The notes under the pieces are model-generated. The model was not told the origin of the DNA and made no database searches. It saw only the letters and a program-made list of their open reading frames with translations. The position numbers and the translations under genes were made by a program. A stretch of 7,797 nt of DNA from an uncultured Ruminococcus sp. (GTDB taxonomy: Bacteria; Bacillota; Clostridia; Oscillospirales; Ruminococcaceae), in the NCBI GenBank assembly GCA_947177935.1, contig CAMWWG010000040.1, forward strand, positions 1-7,797, read 5' to 3'. Numbering within the stretch: the first letter of the stretch is position 1; each line of letters starts with the position of its first letter. Shown piece by piece: positions 1-5,009 of this stretch.

Positions 1-975
1 CTGCACTTCCAAATCAGTAACTTTCTTCGATAATTCAGCATTTTCGGACTTTAACTTCTTAGTCTGTTTCACGCTTGCAACCTGTTTTTTTGCAAGGTTT
101 GTAAGATTTTCAAAATCTTCTTCTGAAACAGAGACTTTCTTGCTGAATCTGGACTTCTTTGCCTCTATGCTGTCAATCTCCAAGATTTTCACTTTCTTTT
201 CAGTAGCTGATTTCAGTTCACTGTTGAGTGCATCAAGTTCAGACTGCGACTTTTCGTTTTCAACTTCCAACTGTTCAGCTTTTCGGCGTTGCTCCTTATA
301 TTCGGCAACTTCCAAAGTACCCCGTGCTTTTTCGGGCGGTAACGGCTCTATACCATGACTTCGGCAGATTTTATTCAGCACTTCAACTTCCGCAACTCTC
401 CAACGTGCAATCGCCTGTTTTCCATCACCGTAACCCATTTCCTTGAGTGCCTGAGCAATACCATTTTGAGTATCCATTCCACGCTTGTAATGACCGATTG
501 GAATGTAGTCAATGTGCAGGTGCGGAGTAGCCTCGTCCATGTGCAGAACTGCATTGAATACGTGAAAATTCGGATTTCGTTCCTGAAAGCCGTTCATGTA
601 CTCCGTCAGGCAGTCCGTCACAAGTTGAAAATCTTCCGTTCCATAACCTGAATCTTCCATTTTTCCAATCTGGACAACATCTTCGTAAAAACTTTTACGC
701 TTATCACTTGCAGTAATCACAGAATTTGACGGTTTACAGTGAAACAGATGCTCGTAATATATACCGTGGATTTTACGGTCATTTCTTTTTTGTCGGGCAT
801 TGTATCTTTCAACCGCTTCGCCGAAAAGTTCTTCATATACTTCACCGATAGATTTTGAAATGAATGTCACATTATCGGCAATGCGATTTCTGTCAACGTT
901 ATTTGCAATGAACGTTCTGTTGTTGTGTGTAATTGAACCCTTGCCCTGTCCAAATGATATTCTCTTGTACTTCAT
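1..975 (-). CDS. MobV-family relaxase (plasmid recombination/mobilization enzyme), 3' end cut by window
   Basis: This is a DNA strand-transferase that would nick the element's oriT and pilot the single strand into a recipient, using a conjugation machine supplied by another element. The reading frame is open for 325 codons from the ATG at 975-973 to base 1 with no stop, so the C-terminus is missing. The N-terminus carries a THNNR motif with His17, which matches the HNER motif holding the nucleophilic histidine of MobM of pMV158. The metal-binding signature HMDEATPHLHID spans about residues 145-156 (His145, Asp147, Glu148, His152, His154). From about residue 215 the chain becomes charged and heptad-like, rich in E, K and L, as in the coiled-coil C-terminal half of MobV proteins. 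A binding site AGAAAGG ends 6-7 bases before the ATG. The repeat-rich region just upstream is the expected place for its oriT. The family call is firm; the exact nucleophile is by analogy. Confidence 0.93.
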   Translation of the reverse strand, partial: MKYKRISFGQGKGSITHNNRTFIANNVDRNRIADNVTFISKSIGEVYEELFGEAVERYNARQKRNDRKIHGIYYEHLFHCKPSNSVITASDKRKSFYEDVVQIGKMEDSGYGTEDFQLVTDCLTEYMNGFQERNPNFHVFNAVLHMDEATPHLHIDYIPIGHYKRGMDTQNGIAQALKEMGYGDGKQAIARWRVAEVEVLNKICRSHGIEPLPPEKARGTLEVAEYKEQRRKAEQLEVENEKSQSELDALNSELKSATEKKVKILEIDSIEAKKSRFSKKVSVSEEDFENLTNLAKKQVASVKQTKKLKSENAELSKKVTDLEVQ

Positions 976-1050
976 ATTTTTCCTTTCTGTAAGCAATTTA
1001 ACTAAAAATTGAGGGAGGTGCTATCGCAAGGAACGGCTTGATAGCCGGAA

Positions 1051-1076
1051 TTACATTTGCCAGAGGTCAAATGTAA
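1051..1076. repeat. 9-base perfect inverted repeat in candidate oriT region
   Basis: TTACATTTG (1051-1059) and CAAATGTAA (1068-1076) are perfect complements separated by the 8-base loop CCAGAGGT. There is no T-run after the stem on the mobV strand, so it is unlikely to be a simple terminator. It lies about 75-100 bases upstream of mobV, where relaxase or accessory protein recognition stems are expected. Confidence 0.75.
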
Positions 1077-1083
1077 CGCCTTA

Positions 1084-1123
1084 GTACTTGCGACATCAGT
1101 GTGAACACTAATATCACAAGTAC
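1084..1123. other. Candidate MobV nic site inside an inverted repeat
   Basis: The arms GTACTTG (1084-1090) and CAAGTAC (1117-1123) flank a smaller stem AGTGT/ACACT (1098-1109). MobM of pMV158 cleaves within TAGTGTG/TTA. Here the plus strand has AGTGTG at 1098-1103, and the minus strand (the mobV coding strand) has TAGTGT at complement 1110-1105. Either could be the nick; the minus-strand copy has the same orientation relative to the relaxase gene as I recall for pMV158. The match is only six bases, so this is a proposal based on motif and position. Confidence 0.4.
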
Positions 1124-1142
1124 ACGGCGCTCTGCGAGGCAA

Positions 1143-1159
1143 CGGCAGACAAGCTGCCG
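1143..1159. repeat. 6-base stem hairpin CGGCAG/CTGCCG
   Basis: CGGCAG (1143-1148) pairs with CTGCCG (1154-1159) across a 5-base ACAAG loop. It is GC-rich, has no T-run on either side and sits between the candidate nic and the GTGACG array. It is probably part of the oriT/origin architecture. Confidence 0.55.
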
Positions 1160-1164
1160 AAAGC

Positions 1165-1237
1165 GTGACGACCGTGACGATGGTGACGGTCTTTTTGATA
1201 CCTCAAAAACATCGTCACGACCGTCACATATCGTCAC
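1165..1237. repeat. GTGACG array: three direct 9-base repeats facing three inverted copies
   Basis: On the plus strand GTGACG occurs at 1165, 1174 and 1183, exactly 9 bases apart (units GTGACGACC, GTGACGATG, GTGACGGTC). After a central stem TTTTTGA/TCAAAAA (1192-1208) with a TACC loop, the reverse complement CGTCAC occurs at 1213, 1222 and 1232, at spacings of 9 and 10. Longer perfect pairings interleave: CGTGACGATG (1173-1182) with CATCGTCACG (1210-1219), and GTGACGGTC (1183-1191) with GACCGTCAC (1219-1227). The two pairings share base 1219 and cannot both form completely. Such spaced short repeats suit cooperative binding by an oligomeric protein such as the RHH protein or a replication factor. 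The minus strand has no long T-run after the outer stem, which argues against a plain repA terminator. Confidence 0.8.
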
Positions 1238-1252
1238 GTCAAATAAAATAAC

Positions 1253-2557
1253 TTAATAACTTGTAAACAGGAAGTTTTCTTTTTCTGTATCAGTCATATC
1301 ATTAAACGATTTTTTGCTTTCACTACGGACTATCATCTTACCAGTAACCATTGAATCATCATTAACGGGAGTGTACTGATATTCAGAAGTCTCAGTTTTC
1401 GGAACAACAGGGTGTTCAATATCATACTGAAACATAATAAATCTGCCATTATGATTACGCTTATTAGTATACCATATATAATATTCAGAATAAAGTCTCC
1501 CAACGTTGACATTGAGTTTCAGTGAAAGAGTATTCGGTTTCATATCGTCAATTTCAAGTTTGCTGAGAAGTTCCGTTGCTGTACCCTGCCATGTCGGATT
1601 ATGTTCATTGACAAGTCCAGCGATTTTTTCAAGAAGTGGTTCAGGCGGAGCTTTGAATTTATCGTCAAGAATTTTATCCAAGTCCCAGCAAAGAGTTTCC
1701 GTATTACGTTTAAGAAGAATTTTTCTGTCAGGCTGGTCACGTCCCGAAATCTCAATCGTTGCATCAGTATCAGTACGCTTTGACTTGTACATCACAAAAG
1801 CACCGTCAGCAGCTCCAAGAAGTCCATTTGTACCTGAAATCGTATCGAAATTATCGTCTGCCTTTTGTTTGCGTGTGTGATGAACGATTAATAGGCAGAT
1901 ATTATTTTTATCAGAAAACGCTTTCAGTTGTGCAATAATGTCATAATCACGAGAATAACTATAAGTATCTCCCTCGCTCTCACGAATTTTCTGGAGCGTA
2001 TCAATAATAATCAGGCTTGTGTTGTAATGTTCATGAATAAAGCAGTCAAGCTGTTCAATAAGTCCGCCGTTTAAAGAATTTGAGGCAACAGAAAAGAAAA
2101 GATTAGATGTTGTTTCTGTACCGAACATTCTATATAATCTCTCTTGCAATCTGCGGTAATCGTCCTCAAGTGCAAGATACAGTACTGTTCCTTTGCGGAC
2201 TGCATTATTCCACATAGGCTTGCCAGAACTTACATGATATGCAATTTGAGCCATCATGAAACTTTTTCCGACTTTCGGAGAGCCAACAAAAAGATATGTT
2301 CCGTTGTAAAGAAATCCGTCAATAATCGGTGGTTTTACAGGGTATATCATTTCATAGAGTTCTGGCATCGAGACAGTTTCCATATAGGACGGTGAGTTTT
2401 CACGCTCGTACTGCATTTGTGCTTCAAAAATTTCTTCTGCCGAGGGGTTGAAATATCCCTGATTTTGTGCTATAATATTATTGTCTTTTGAATTTGACTG
2501 CTCCGCACCTATTGCAGTAGGTGCATTTGGAGTAGTCATTTCTTTTTCAGTCTGCAT
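1253..2557 (-). CDS. RepA-type AAA/RecA-fold hexameric helicase ATPase
   Basis: This 434-residue protein has a RecA-like ATPase core of the kind seen in RSF1010 RepA and KaiC/DnaB-type proteins, and probably unwinds element DNA for replication or transfer in the cytoplasm. Walker A is GSPKVGKS (92-99). A catalytic acidic patch ALEDD lies at 129-133 and Walker B LIIID at 182-186. A sensor-like VHHTRK is at 225-230, followed by SGTNGLLGAAD (241-251), typical of this family. Residues about 305-385 look like a separate winged-helix-like DNA-binding module. The first 60 residues are polar and probably flexible. The start at 2557 is supported by AAAGGAG (2572-2566) 8 bases upstream, inside the last codons of the mobC-like gene, so the two are translationally coupled across a 3-base gap. 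No initiator protein is seen next to it, so either the relaxase or a gene outside the window would load it. The ATPase fold is firm; the replicative role is by family. Confidence 0.82.
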   Translation of the reverse strand: MQTEKEMTTPNAPTAIGAEQSNSKDNNIIAQNQGYFNPSAEEIFEAQMQYERENSPSYMETVSMPELYEMIYPVKPPIIDGFLYNGTYLFVGSPKVGKSFMMAQIAYHVSSGKPMWNNAVRKGTVLYLALEDDYRRLQERLYRMFGTETTSNLFFSVASNSLNGGLIEQLDCFIHEHYNTSLIIIDTLQKIRESEGDTYSYSRDYDIIAQLKAFSDKNNICLLIVHHTRKQKADDNFDTISGTNGLLGAADGAFVMYKSKRTDTDATIEISGRDQPDRKILLKRNTETLCWDLDKILDDKFKAPPEPLLEKIAGLVNEHNPTWQGTATELLSKLEIDDMKPNTLSLKLNVNVGRLYSEYYIWYTNKRNHNGRFIMFQYDIEHPVVPKTETSEYQYTPVNDDSMVTGKMIVRSESKKSFNDMTDTEKENFLFTSY

Positions 2558-2560
2558 TTA

Positions 2561-2881
2561 TTACTCTCCTTTCGTTCCATAGAGTGTTGTGTTAATCAGT
2601 CGTATAACTTCCAATAAATCGCTGTCAATACTGTTTCCGTTCTCAATTCTTTGGAGTTCGTCAAGTACCGCCGAAAGCTGATTTTTGATTGCTTTGTAAA
2701 CTTTCGGATTCGGCAGAACGGTAACCGTTTTATCTGTAAGTTTCTTAACAATGTAGTCTTGTTTCGTCAGTCCAGACAGTGCCACAGCGGAATTTATCAG
2801 CTTTTCTTCTTCAGGCGAAACCCTGAAACCGATTGTGCGACTTCTGAACCTGCCTTTTTCATCAAGATTCTTCACTGACAT
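2561..2881 (-). CDS. MobC-like ribbon-helix-helix relaxosome accessory protein
   Basis: The protein has 106 residues. The segment RTIGFRVSPEEEKLINSAV (about 15-33) followed by LSGLTKQDYIVKKL has the beta-strand/two-helix pattern of RHH proteins and closely resembles MobC-type relaxosome proteins and CopG-like regulators. Such proteins bind oriT repeats as dimers, help the relaxase nick and may repress their own operon. The C-terminal half is helical (LSAVLDELQRIE, LLEVIRLINTTLYG). The frame is open further upstream to 2977, but the ATG at 2881 is chosen because AAAGGAG (2896-2890) lies 8 bases before it and because conservation-type sequence starts there. It overlaps the integrase end by 20 bases and ends 3 bases before repA. 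The GTGACG array downstream of repA is a plausible target. A plasmid-type repressor is the main alternative. Confidence 0.75.
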   Translation of the reverse strand: MSVKNLDEKGRFRSRTIGFRVSPEEEKLINSAVALSGLTKQDYIVKKLTDKTVTVLPNPKVYKAIKNQLSAVLDELQRIENGNSIDSDLLEVIRLINTTLYGTKGE

Positions 2882-3956
2882 CTTCTTCTCTCCTTTCAAA
2901 ATCCAGTTTTTCCGCCATTTCAAGCTGTTTTGACGGAAACAGATGTGCATAATGGTAAGTGATTTCAATGCTCTCATGACCTACCCTGTCGGCAATTGCA
3001 ACCGCCGAAAATCCCATTTCAATCAGCAAAGAAATGTGCGAGTGCCTCAAATCGTGTATTCTGATACGCTTCACACCAACGATTTTCGAGCCTCTGTCCA
3101 TTTCGTGATGCAGAAAACTTTTTGTGATAGTGAAAATTCTATCATCAGGCTGAATATCGTACAGTATAGCGAGATAATCCTGCATTTCGTCACAGAGGAA
3201 CTGGGGCATTTTAATGGTGCGGTTACTCTTTTTTGTTTTAGGAGATGTGATAATATCTTCCTTGTGAAGTCTCTGATATGACTTGTTAATTCTGAGAGTA
3301 TGATTTTTAAAGTCAAAGTCAGCAGGAGTTAGAGCAAGAAGTTCGCCCACTCGCAGACCACACCAGTACAGCATTTCAAAGGCATAGTAAGATTTAGGCT
3401 TATCCATTATCACTTCCGCAAATTTCAGGTATTCCTCTTTTGTCCAGAATGACATTTCATCTGAATTTTTCTCACCGATACTTCCGGCTTTAGAGGCAGG
3501 ATTACTTGCCAAGCCGTAGAACCTCACAGCATGATTGAAAATCGCACTGAGCTGATTATGGAGTGATTTCAGATAAGTAGCAGAATATCCGTTGCCCTTG
3601 TCGTCACGATAATTGAGCATCTTATTCTGCCATGCGATAACATCACGTGTCTGAATTTCATTCATTTTTCTGTCCGAAAAATAAGGCATAATCTTAGTTG
3701 AAATGATGTGATTTTTGTTGAGCCATGTATTTTCTTTCAGACGTGTCTTCAAATCACGCTCGTAAATCCCGAAGAAATCCTTGAAAGTCATATCCATATC
3801 GCAGGCAGTCTGAAGAAGAAAACTGCGTTCCCATGCCTGAGCCTCACGTTTAGTAGAAAATCCACGCTTGCACTTCTGTTTGCGTTCGCCCGTCCAGTCA
3901 TCGTAGCGAATCATGACATACCACGTATTATTGGACTTGTCCTTGTGTACTGACAT
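2862..3956 (-). CDS. int: Tyrosine site-specific recombinase (integrase)
   Basis: This 364-residue tyrosine recombinase would integrate and excise the element, probably at the guaA 3' end. Residues 1-50 form an arm-type DNA-binding domain (NTWYVMIRYDD, WTGERKQKCKRGF, then helix REAQAWE). Residues about 57-155 form the SAM-like core-binding domain. The catalytic domain shows Arg202 in CGLRVGE, a beta-hairpin lysine near 240 in SPKTKKSNR, His301 and Arg304 in IHDLRH, His327 in VGHESIEIT and the nucleophile Tyr336 in YHYAHL. Length and motifs are typical of Bacillota element integrases, and all catalytic residues are present. The start is supported by a near-perfect AAAGGAGGTG (3974-3965) 8 bases before the ATG. 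Its ATG overlaps the xis-like stop by one base (TAATG) and its end overlaps mobC, so it is embedded in an operon rather than standing alone. Confidence 0.96.
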   Translation of the reverse strand: MSVHKDKSNNTWYVMIRYDDWTGERKQKCKRGFSTKREAQAWERSFLLQTACDMDMTFKDFFGIYERDLKTRLKENTWLNKNHIISTKIMPYFSDRKMNEIQTRDVIAWQNKMLNYRDDKGNGYSATYLKSLHNQLSAIFNHAVRFYGLASNPASKAGSIGEKNSDEMSFWTKEEYLKFAEVIMDKPKSYYAFEMLYWCGLRVGELLALTPADFDFKNHTLRINKSYQRLHKEDIITSPKTKKSNRTIKMPQFLCDEMQDYLAILYDIQPDDRIFTITKSFLHHEMDRGSKIVGVKRIRIHDLRHSHISLLIEMGFSAVAIADRVGHESIEITYHYAHLFPSKQLEMAEKLDFERREEDVSEES

Positions 3957-4156
3957 TATTCTGTCACCTCCTTTCCGTCGGGAGCATTGCCGTACAGCCT
4001 TTCAAGGAAGTACTGACGGCTTACACGTCCCGAAATCGTGATGAAACCTTTCGCCTCAAGTTCGTCATTAAGCTGTCTGATGATTTTGTAAGCGTGTGCT
4101 TTTGAAATCTCCAGCATTTCTGCTACTTCATCAGCTTTGATGAATTTTTTTATCAT
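3956..4156 (-). CDS. Small HTH protein, probable excisionase / recombination directionality factor
   Basis: The protein has 66 residues. FIKADEVAEMLEISKAHAY (5-23) is a MerR/excisionase-like helix-turn-helix, followed by a helix IIRQLNDELEAKGF and a wing-like ITISGRVSRQYFLERLYG. Genes of this size and pattern directly upstream of an integrase usually encode the factor that turns integration into excision. It is the first gene after the strong minus-strand promoter; AAAGGA upstream of the ATG at 4156 serves as the binding site at about 9 bases. The stop shares one base with the integrase ATG, so the two are probably translated in a fixed ratio. It could instead be a small transcriptional regulator; the sequence does not decide this. 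Confidence 0.65.
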   Translation of the reverse strand: MIKKFIKADEVAEMLEISKAHAYKIIRQLNDELEAKGFITISGRVSRQYFLERLYGNAPDGKEVTE

Positions 4157-4184
4157 GAAATCAATCCTTTCTGAATTTTTATTT

Positions 4185-4200
4185 TAAACAAAATTGTTTA
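4185..4200. promoter_or_regulatory. Operator-like palindrome TAAACAA-AA-TTGTTTA
   Basis: Two perfect 7-base arms, TAAACAA (4185-4191) and TTGTTTA (4194-4200), are separated by two bases. The site covers the predicted start of transcription and early leader of the xis-int operon, about 11 bases downstream of the -10 box, where a bound repressor would block initiation or clearance. Further TAAAC half-sites occur at 4218 and 4259 in the same divergent region. The natural candidate ligand is the XRE protein encoded next door; this is inference. Confidence 0.6.
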
Positions 4201-4210
4201 GTGTATTTAT

Positions 4211-4239
4211 ATTATAATAAACATTTTTGCTTTTGTCAA
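4211..4239 (-). promoter_or_regulatory. Consensus sigma-A promoter for the xis-int-mobC-repA operon
   Basis: Read on the minus strand, TTGACA (4239-4234) and TATAAT (4216-4211) are both perfect consensus with a 17-base spacer. Transcription would begin near 4204, about 48 bases before the ATG of the excisionase-like gene. A promoter this strong upstream of integration and mobilization genes would need repression, consistent with the palindrome just downstream and the divergent regulator. Confidence 0.88.
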
Positions 4240-4281
4240 GTATTTTCTGAAAATTTTCTAAACTTTTTTGCTATATTATTC

Positions 4282-4310
4282 TTGACCGCTTTTATTATTT
4301 GTGATATAAT
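4282..4310 (+). promoter_or_regulatory. Sigma-A promoter with extended -10 for the XRE regulator
   Basis: TTGACC (4282-4287) and TATAAT (4305-4310) are separated by 17 bases, and TG at 4302-4303 makes an extended -10. Transcription would start near 4317, giving a short leader of about 26 bases before the regulator ATG. It is divergent from the operon promoter, with about 42 bases between the two -35 boxes, so a bound regulator could affect both. Confidence 0.85.
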
Positions 4311-4342
4311 GGAAAAAACAGCTTGCAAAGGAGTATTGAAAA

Positions 4343-4816
4343 ATGGCTATGGGAAACAAAATCAAGCGTATCAGAAATTTGCGTGGTCTCACGCAGAAGG
4401 AGTTCGGCAGACTTATCGGATTTGATGAAAAGACTGCAGATGTAAGAGTTGCACAGTATGAATCTGGTACACGAACACCGAAGGCGGACTTACTGAAGAA
4501 AATGGCGGAAATTCTTGATGTGAACATCTGTTATCTGTCTGAACCGTCATTGTATTCAGCGGAAGAAATAATGTTTGCACTTTTTGAACTTGATGACAAC
4601 TATCCCATTAAAATCCTTGATACACCGAATGAAAAGCACTCTGTCTGCTTTGATTCCGTGCTTATGGACGGTTTTCTTGCGGAGTGGCAGACACGCAAAC
4701 AGGAACTTGCAGACGGCATCATCACACCGGAAGAATATCTTGAATGGAAAATAAATTTTCCGAAAACTGCTGATGATTGCGGTAAACATGAACCGTCAAA
4801 GAAGTGGAAAGATTAA
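4343..4816 (+). CDS. XRE-family transcriptional regulator (element repressor)
   Basis: The protein has 157 residues. Residues 5-64 form a Cro/CI-type helix-turn-helix (NKIKRIRNLRGLTQKEFGRL, then VAQYESGTRTPKADLLKKMA), ending in the usual LDVNICYL. The C-terminal part (about 75-140) ends with FLAEWQTRKQELADGIITPE and EYLEWK, a helical tail I believe is common in regulators of Bacillota mobile elements and probably used for dimerization or signal response. There is no protease or metal-binding motif, so no obvious RecA-dependent self-cleavage. AAAGGAG (4327-4333) lies 9 bases before the first ATG, favouring it over the ATG two codons later. It is divergent from the integration/mobilization operon and probably keeps that operon off while integrated. 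It converges on guaA, with a two-way terminator between them. Confidence 0.92.
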   Translation: MAMGNKIKRIRNLRGLTQKEFGRLIGFDEKTADVRVAQYESGTRTPKADLLKKMAEILDVNICYLSEPSLYSAEEIMFALFELDDNYPIKILDTPNEKHSVCFDSVLMDGFLAEWQTRKQELADGIITPEEYLEWKINFPKTADDCGKHEPSKKWKD

Positions 4817-4826
4817 AAGACATAAC

Positions 4827-4862
4827 AAAAAAGTCTTACTGATTACTCAGCAAGACCTTTTT
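4827..4862. terminator. Bidirectional intrinsic terminator between XRE gene and guaA
   Basis: The stem GTCTT (4833-4837) / AAGAC (4852-4856), an A-C mismatch, then CTGA/TCAG around a TTAC loop, is flanked by six A (4827-4832) on the left and CTTTTT on the right. On the plus strand it terminates the regulator message 11 bases after its stop. On the minus strand the stem is followed by six U, so it also stops guaA readthrough into the element. Confidence 0.85.
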
Positions 4863-4886
4863 ATACAGTTAAGACTTCATAACCGC

Positions 4887-4916
4887 CTGATATATGGAAT
4901 AAACCCGATATATCAG
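4887..4916. repeat. 9-base inverted repeat CTGATATAT / ATATATCAG near element end
   Basis: The arms at 4887-4895 and 4908-4916 are perfect complements around a 12-base centre. It has no T-run and lies about 80 bases from the guaA stop. It could be a binding site for the integrase, the excisionase-like protein or a host bending factor at the attachment end. Confidence 0.65.
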
Positions 4917-4937
4917 CTGTTATCAATCTGTTATCAA
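4917..4937 (+). repeat. Tandem pair CTGTTATCAA, 11-base period (possible integrase arm sites)
   Basis: CTGTTATCAA occurs at 4917-4926 and again at 4928-4937, one base apart. Integrases of the Tn916/lambda type bind short direct repeats of about this size with their N-terminal domain, near the ends of the element. The pair lies 58-78 bases from the inferred core in guaA, a suitable distance for an arm site. The assignment is by position and shape only. Confidence 0.5.
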
Positions 4938-4960
4938 AAACAATATGTGTATGTCATAAG

Positions 4961-4980
4961 TGCCTGAAAACAGGCATTTT
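4961..4980 (+). terminator. Hairpin TGCCTG-AAAA-CAGGCA with T4 tail
   Basis: A perfect 6-base stem with an AAAA loop is followed by TTTT on the plus strand. It would act as a second, weaker stop for transcription running towards guaA. On the minus strand the stem is followed by CTTATG, a poor tail, so guaA termination more likely happens at the 4827-4862 structure. The same CCTG/CAGG core recurs between pyrB and guaA. Confidence 0.6.
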
Positions 4981-4994
4981 CGGAATGGATTTTA

Positions 4995-5009
4995 TTATTC
5001 CCACTCAAT
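4995..5009. other. Inferred attachment core at the guaA 3' end
   Basis: The last codons of guaA, encoding IEWE and the stop (GAGTGGGAATAA on the minus strand), are the conserved end of the gene and a known target of guaA-specific integrases, which restore the reading frame on insertion. The element's integrase module, the repeat-rich end and the composition break all point here. The matching copy at the far end of the element is outside the window, so the exact core cannot be shown. Confidence 0.5.

Larger units (their letters stand above)
976..1252. other. Non-coding repeat-rich region: candidate oriT and/or replication origin
   Basis: These 277 bases between the repA stop and the mobV start contain no gene. 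They hold at least five separate inverted repeats and a direct-repeat array. In order they are a short stem CGGCT/AGCCG (1034-1047), a 9-base inverted repeat (1051-1076), a 7-base inverted repeat enclosing a MobM-like nic motif (1084-1123), a stem CGGCAG/CTGCCG (1143-1159) and the GTGACG array (1165-1237). MobV-type oriTs normally lie directly upstream of the relaxase gene and contain inverted repeats next to the nick site, so this is the best oriT candidate. An origin for RepA-dependent replication could overlap it. I see no convincing promoter for mobV here, so mobV may depend on readthrough from the upstream operon. Confidence 0.7.
1..4994. mobile_element. Integrative mobilizable element (one end in window), inserted at guaA 3' end
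   Basis: The stretch carries a tyrosine integrase, an excisionase-like HTH gene, a RHH MobC-like protein, a RepA-type helicase, a MobV relaxase and a divergent XRE regulator. This is the core set of a mobilizable element rather than a self-conjugative one: no type IV secretion gene is seen, although the element continues off the left edge. The right limit is placed at the guaA stop codon because guaA 3' ends are a known hotspot for integrase-bearing islands and because base composition changes there: CCGG is rare to the left and frequent to the right. The left end, the second attachment site and any cargo are outside the window. The exact boundary is inferred, since no direct repeat pair can be seen from one end. 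Confidence 0.85.

Noticed and set aside
140..1012. Several plus-strand open frames of 70-98 codons
   Set aside because: They are antisense to the MobV relaxase, whose motifs and uninterrupted 325-codon frame explain the region; they lack binding sites and domains.
1165..1237. CRISPR array
   Set aside because: The repeats are 6-9 bases long with no spacers and half of them are inverted; there is no cas gene.
1506..1880. 124-codon plus-strand open frame
   Set aside because: It is the antisense shadow of the RepA-type ATPase gene, whose Walker motifs fix the true frame.
2200..2215. ATTATTCCACA inside repA as a second copy of the guaA attachment core
   Set aside because: It matches the guaA end only partly, lies inside a conserved coding region, and would not bracket the integrase and mobilization genes.
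2882..2977. Upstream extension of the MobC-like protein to an ATG at 2977
   Set aside because: The extension lies inside the integrase gene, has no RHH character, and a good AAAGGAG sits 8 bases before the ATG at 2881.
4773..4967. 64-residue plus-strand open frame overlapping the end of the XRE gene
   Set aside because: It runs through the terminator hairpin and the repeats near the element end, has no ribosome binding site and shows no protein-like pattern.
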